From Adiantum capillus-veneris (Eukaryota > Streptophyta > Polypodiopsida > Polypodiales > Pteridaceae), in the NCBI GenBank assembly GCA_014529385.2, contig CM043963.1, positions 73,701,912 through 73,765,911 on the forward strand: DNA of 64,000 bases, read 5' to 3'. Both the position numbers and the translations under genes were made by a program. Each line of letters opens with the position of its first letter. The first letter of the stretch is position 1. This document shows positions 61,262-64,000 of the stretch, piece by piece. A model generated the notes under the pieces. That model ran no database searches. It saw only the letters and a list, made by a program, of their open reading frames with translations, and was not told the DNA's origin.

Positions 61262-62674
61262 TCACCTAAAGGGGTAGACGATGATCTACCAGATGCCTAT
61301 TTGTTCTCCGTGGAAATGATACCTCGATATTCAAAAAACATGGTATCATTGATGACAATAGCTCAAGTGGATTCACAAATACCATTTCCTATTACAATCG
61401 AATTAATCAAGAAATCGGCTATATATCAATTACTAGCTGGTAGGCTATACAAAAGAAATCGAGATGGAATATTGCTCTTATGCATTAATCTTGGAGAGAA
61501 AAACTAGTACCTAAGTCAAGCACATATTACCACAATAGGACTTCACCTTGCGGAAGACCAAACTATGCGACGAATTTTGAGACTTGGAGTATTTTGGCCG
61601 ACTATGAGGAGTGATGTTTTCTCTTTTGTAAAGGATTGTCCTCAATGTCAAAAACAGACATCCATACCTCACGTAACATTGTTTCAAATGTCACATGTTC
61701 CTAAGTGGAGTAACTATCTAGTTACTTACTTATCAAGCCGAACATTTCCTGAGGATATGAGTAAACACCGTCAAAGAGCAATTGAAACTAAAGCAAGAGA
61801 CTATGCTCTTATTGGAAACCAATTGTATCGGAGAGGTAAGGATCAACATTTGCGTCTTTATGCAAATGAAGACGAATATATTCCAATTATAGAACAAGCA
61901 CATGTTGGATTAGTTGAAGGTCACTTTTCTAGTGAGACCACCACAAGAGCAATCTTAATGGCAGGCATATGGTGGCCAACACTTTTTGCAGATGCCAAAG
62001 AATATGTTCGAAGGTGTGATGCTTGTCAACAAGAAAAAATGCCAACACGTGTAGATAGCATGTCCTTAAGACCAATGATGAGGGCTAGAGATTTTGCAAA
62101 ATGGGGTATAGATTTTGTTGGGCCAATACAGCCACCTGCTTATAGAACCCAAGCTCAGTATATCATTGTAGCTATGGGCTATTTGACTAACTGGACCGAA
62201 GCTAAAGAAACTCAAAAGAATGGTGCCAGAACCACTGCCGCATTCTTATATGAGTATGTATTCACGACATATGGACTGCTAATAGAAATTATCAGTGATT
62301 GGGGAACTCATTTCCTAAATGAGGTAATTGAGTATTTGCTTAATGAATTTATGGTCATCCATAACAAATCAGCTCCCTATCACCCATAAGAAAATGGACA
62401 AGCAGAGCATACGAATAAAATTCTTAGCTGGCTATTGACTAAAGTGGTTAGTTGAGGAAGGACATATTGGAAAATGACTCTCCATGCTGCTCTATGGGCT
62501 TATCGAGTTTCATTCAAAACAGCTTTAAATGCTACACCCTTTAACCTTGTTTATAGTCTTGATGCCAATTTGCTTAATGGTTTGTTATGGTCATCCATAC
62601 CAAATCAGCTCCCTATCACCCATAAGCAAACGGACAAGCTGAGCATACGAAAAAAATTCTTAGCTCGCTATTGA
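61262..62674 (+). pseudogene. Integrase of Gypsy E with two H2C2 domains
   Basis: Frame 61301-61507 is the RNase H-integrase linker (YQLLAGRLYKRNRDGILLL). The first zinc domain (about 61528-61650) shows AHITTIGLHLA, then LGVFWPTMRSDVFSFVKDCP with CPQCQ. After about 90 residues a second one (about 61895-62035) has QAHVGLVEGHFSSETTTRAI and YVRRCDACQQEKM. The core follows: WGIDFVGPIQPP (Asp), EIISDWGTHFLNE (Asp) and, after a stop, NGQAEHTNKILS (Glu). LHAALWAYRVSFKTALNATP marks the end of the core. A segment is duplicated at 62337-62467 and 62570-62701. The C-terminal domain is absent. Confidence 0.85.
62337..62467 (+). repeat. Integrase segment duplication, copy 1
   Basis: About 131 bp with TATGGTCATCCATA, AAATCAGCTCCCTATCACCC and CTATTGACTAAAGTGGTTAG, repeated at 62570-62701 with few changes. 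Confidence 0.92.
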
Positions 62675-62701
62675 CTAAAGTGGTTAGTTTAGGAAGGACA
62701 T
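62570..62701 (+). repeat. Integrase segment duplication, copy 2
   Basis: Second copy, about 233 bp downstream of the first and abutting LTR 2. Confidence 0.92.
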
Positions 62702-63644
62702 TGTTGAGCCAGCAGAGGATCACACCCACATTTTTGCTCACACTCATCATTTTGTAACCATTGATTGTAATAAATGTCTTTTCGACATTGATTTTGATTT
62801 GAGCCATTCATTAAGTAACGGGACTCAATTGAGTTTCCAGCTTGTAATCCCGAAGTAATTTCACTTGCTGATGTAATTAGTTAGAGATGTTCTCACCTCC
62901 AAGGCTGAGGTATATAAGCCAAAGTTTTTGTAACCTAAGGAGATTCAGATTATTAATCAAAGGGAGTTTTTGAGCGTCGTGACTGTGTCTGAGAGAGAGT
63001 GTGTGAGAGAGAGAGTCTTATCTACTTGCTACGCGAGCTACGGAGCCGCCATTGGAGAAGCGACACCGCCATTGTGTTAGCAACGGCGAGAGCTACGCAC
63101 AGATACCAAGAGTGCGCGCTATCGGCTTCTATGTGTGGTAAGTTCCTACGAGCTTCGGTGTGAGTTTTCTTCCAACTCGTGTGTCGGAATGGAGCGTGCA
63201 GCATATCTATAGAACCACAACGAGTAGAGCTACACATTGGTACCATCGGGGTCAAGTTTCGATCACCTGTATTTTTCGGCCTGTCTTCATATGCGTTTAC
63301 CGCACGGAGTGGTTATAGGTTGATTTTGCAGTTCAAGTCTTTAGGGTGTTGTTCTTACTTAGTGAATAGACTTCCCCTTGAGTTTGAGATCGATTCAATG
63401 ATCCTAGATCCTGTTTCGTATAGCATTCGTTCGTAGTACGGATTTCAGTCACTTGCGTATTTTAGAACTTAGATTTGATTTCCTTAGTAGTGATTATCTT
63501 TAGAAGGTCGAGTAGGTGATTTGACACCCACCTAGTTGTTTCCATGCGCCTGCGGGTCAAGCTCCGTCCTCGTCTGACAAATTCTGTTGTTGGTTGAGTT
63601 CTCGCTATTTAGCTTCCGCTAAAAGCGGCGTAACCGCCTTAACA
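62702..63644 (+). repeat. LTR 2 (943 bp)
   Basis: Starts TGTTGAGCC and ends TTAACA, followed by a PBS. TATA box TATATAAG at 62911-62918. Similar in layout to LTR 1 but diverged. Because a PBS follows, it is the 5' LTR of an element extending past the window, or a shared LTR between two tandem elements. Confidence 0.75.
62911..62918 (+). promoter_or_regulatory. TATA box of LTR 2
   Basis: TATATAAG in the same context (GGCTGAGG upstream, GCC downstream) as TATAAAAG in LTR 1. Confidence 0.65.
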
Positions 63645-63645
63645 T

Positions 63646-63668
63646 TTGGCGCCGCTGTCGAGGACGAG
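63646..63668 (+). promoter_or_regulatory. PBS after LTR 2, tRNA-Asp type
   Basis: TTGGCGCCGCTGTCGAGGACG matches the tRNA-Asp complement well over TGGCGCCG and less well after. Confidence 0.75.
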
Positions 63669-64000
63669 AGCCCTAAGTAGGTGACCTTAGACTAATCCTA
63701 CGAGGTGAGTCGTATAAACTACTTTGTATACTTTAGTTAGAAAAGATCTAGGAGTGGTGGACTCCGAAGATCTCGAGAGATACTAGGAAGTGGGGTATTC
63801 CTGGGTCTTCCGTGTTGACAGTATTTTTAGTTTAGCTTAGATTTGTTTGTTGTTTTGTTGGTGTTGAGTAGTTGTTGATAGAAGAAGAATTTTCTAGTCC
63901 GTGAGTGGCAGTGGATCTCTTTAAAATCACAATTACCAAACCCATTTTATGATTAGGAATAGCTTAGGTAGGACTTCATTTGATCCTGATCTAGAGCTAG
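63669..64000 (+). other. Leader of the element following LTR 2
   Basis: No gene. The opening (GAGAGCCCTAAGTAGG) resembles that after LTR 1 (GAGACCTAAACTAGGG). It runs off the window. Confidence 0.6.

Noticed and set aside
46976-62701. LTR 1 and LTR 2 as the matched pair of a single element
   Set aside because: They look too diverged, and LTR 2 is followed by its own PBS, which a 3' LTR would not have.

Overview
The window looks like nuclear DNA of a land plant with a large, transposon-rich genome. This is inferred from plant-type LTR retrotransposons of both superfamilies, plant LINEs, and one split gene whose product resembles the plant type II HSP40 (DnaJ class B) family. A fern, lycophyte or gymnosperm would fit the nesting and decay, but nothing here fixes the lineage. 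There are no bacterial-style operons, no rRNA and no intact tRNA gene.

Layout. 1-829: a plus-strand LTR (TATA box, AATAAA, four-unit minisatellite), open at the window edge, inserted in a minus-strand Gypsy fragment (Gypsy A, 830-2935). 2936-12107: a complete but broken Tat-type Ty3/Gypsy element (Gypsy B, plus strand) with two LTRs, PBS candidate, polypurine tract, gag, protease, RT, RNase H, a second archaeal-type RNase H and integrase; its 3' LTR carries a 446-bp LINE fragment. 12108-13308: CT-rich LTR-like debris and a minus-strand LTR with a tRNA-iMet PBS. 13309-20885: a minus-strand Gypsy (Gypsy C) split by a non-autonomous LTR element (16309-19180, TSD GCTTT). 20886-21210: another LTR fragment. 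21778-22743: the only host gene seen, the two 3' exons of a DnaJ co-chaperone. 22744-25594: no gene, one tRNA-derived SINE-like head and a G26 run. 25595-26391: a solo Copia LTR with TSD TGATT. 26590-29777: a decayed plus-strand LINE. 29778-34030: non-coding sequence and a decayed minus-strand Copia. 34050-41790: a minus-strand LINE interrupted by Copia 1 (34792-40325, TSD CCATC). 41819-46975: 5' LTR to RT of Gypsy D (plus), cut by an LTR at 46976. 46976-62701: that LTR, a long leader with a palindrome-bearing repeat array, and Gypsy E (gag to integrase), interrupted by Copia 2 (51016-56580, TSD GAAAG). 62702-64000: a related LTR with its own PBS and the start of another leader.

How the parts relate. 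Most coding capacity is gag-pol machinery: Gag packages RNA, RT and RNase H copy it, integrase inserts the cDNA. Nearly all copies are broken by stops or frameshifts. Copia 1 is the least damaged: one 2-bp deletion separates its gag and pol frames. The non-autonomous element shares U3 and U5 modules with the LTR beside Gypsy C and probably borrowed proteins from that family.

The signals most worth following are a 5' leader segment shared by a Gypsy and two Copia elements, a periodic array of arm-conserved palindromes in the Gypsy E leader, two H2C2 zinc domains ahead of one integrase core in Gypsy E, the hairpin array beside the polypurine tract of the non-autonomous element, and a DnaJ gene whose J-domain exon is not visible.
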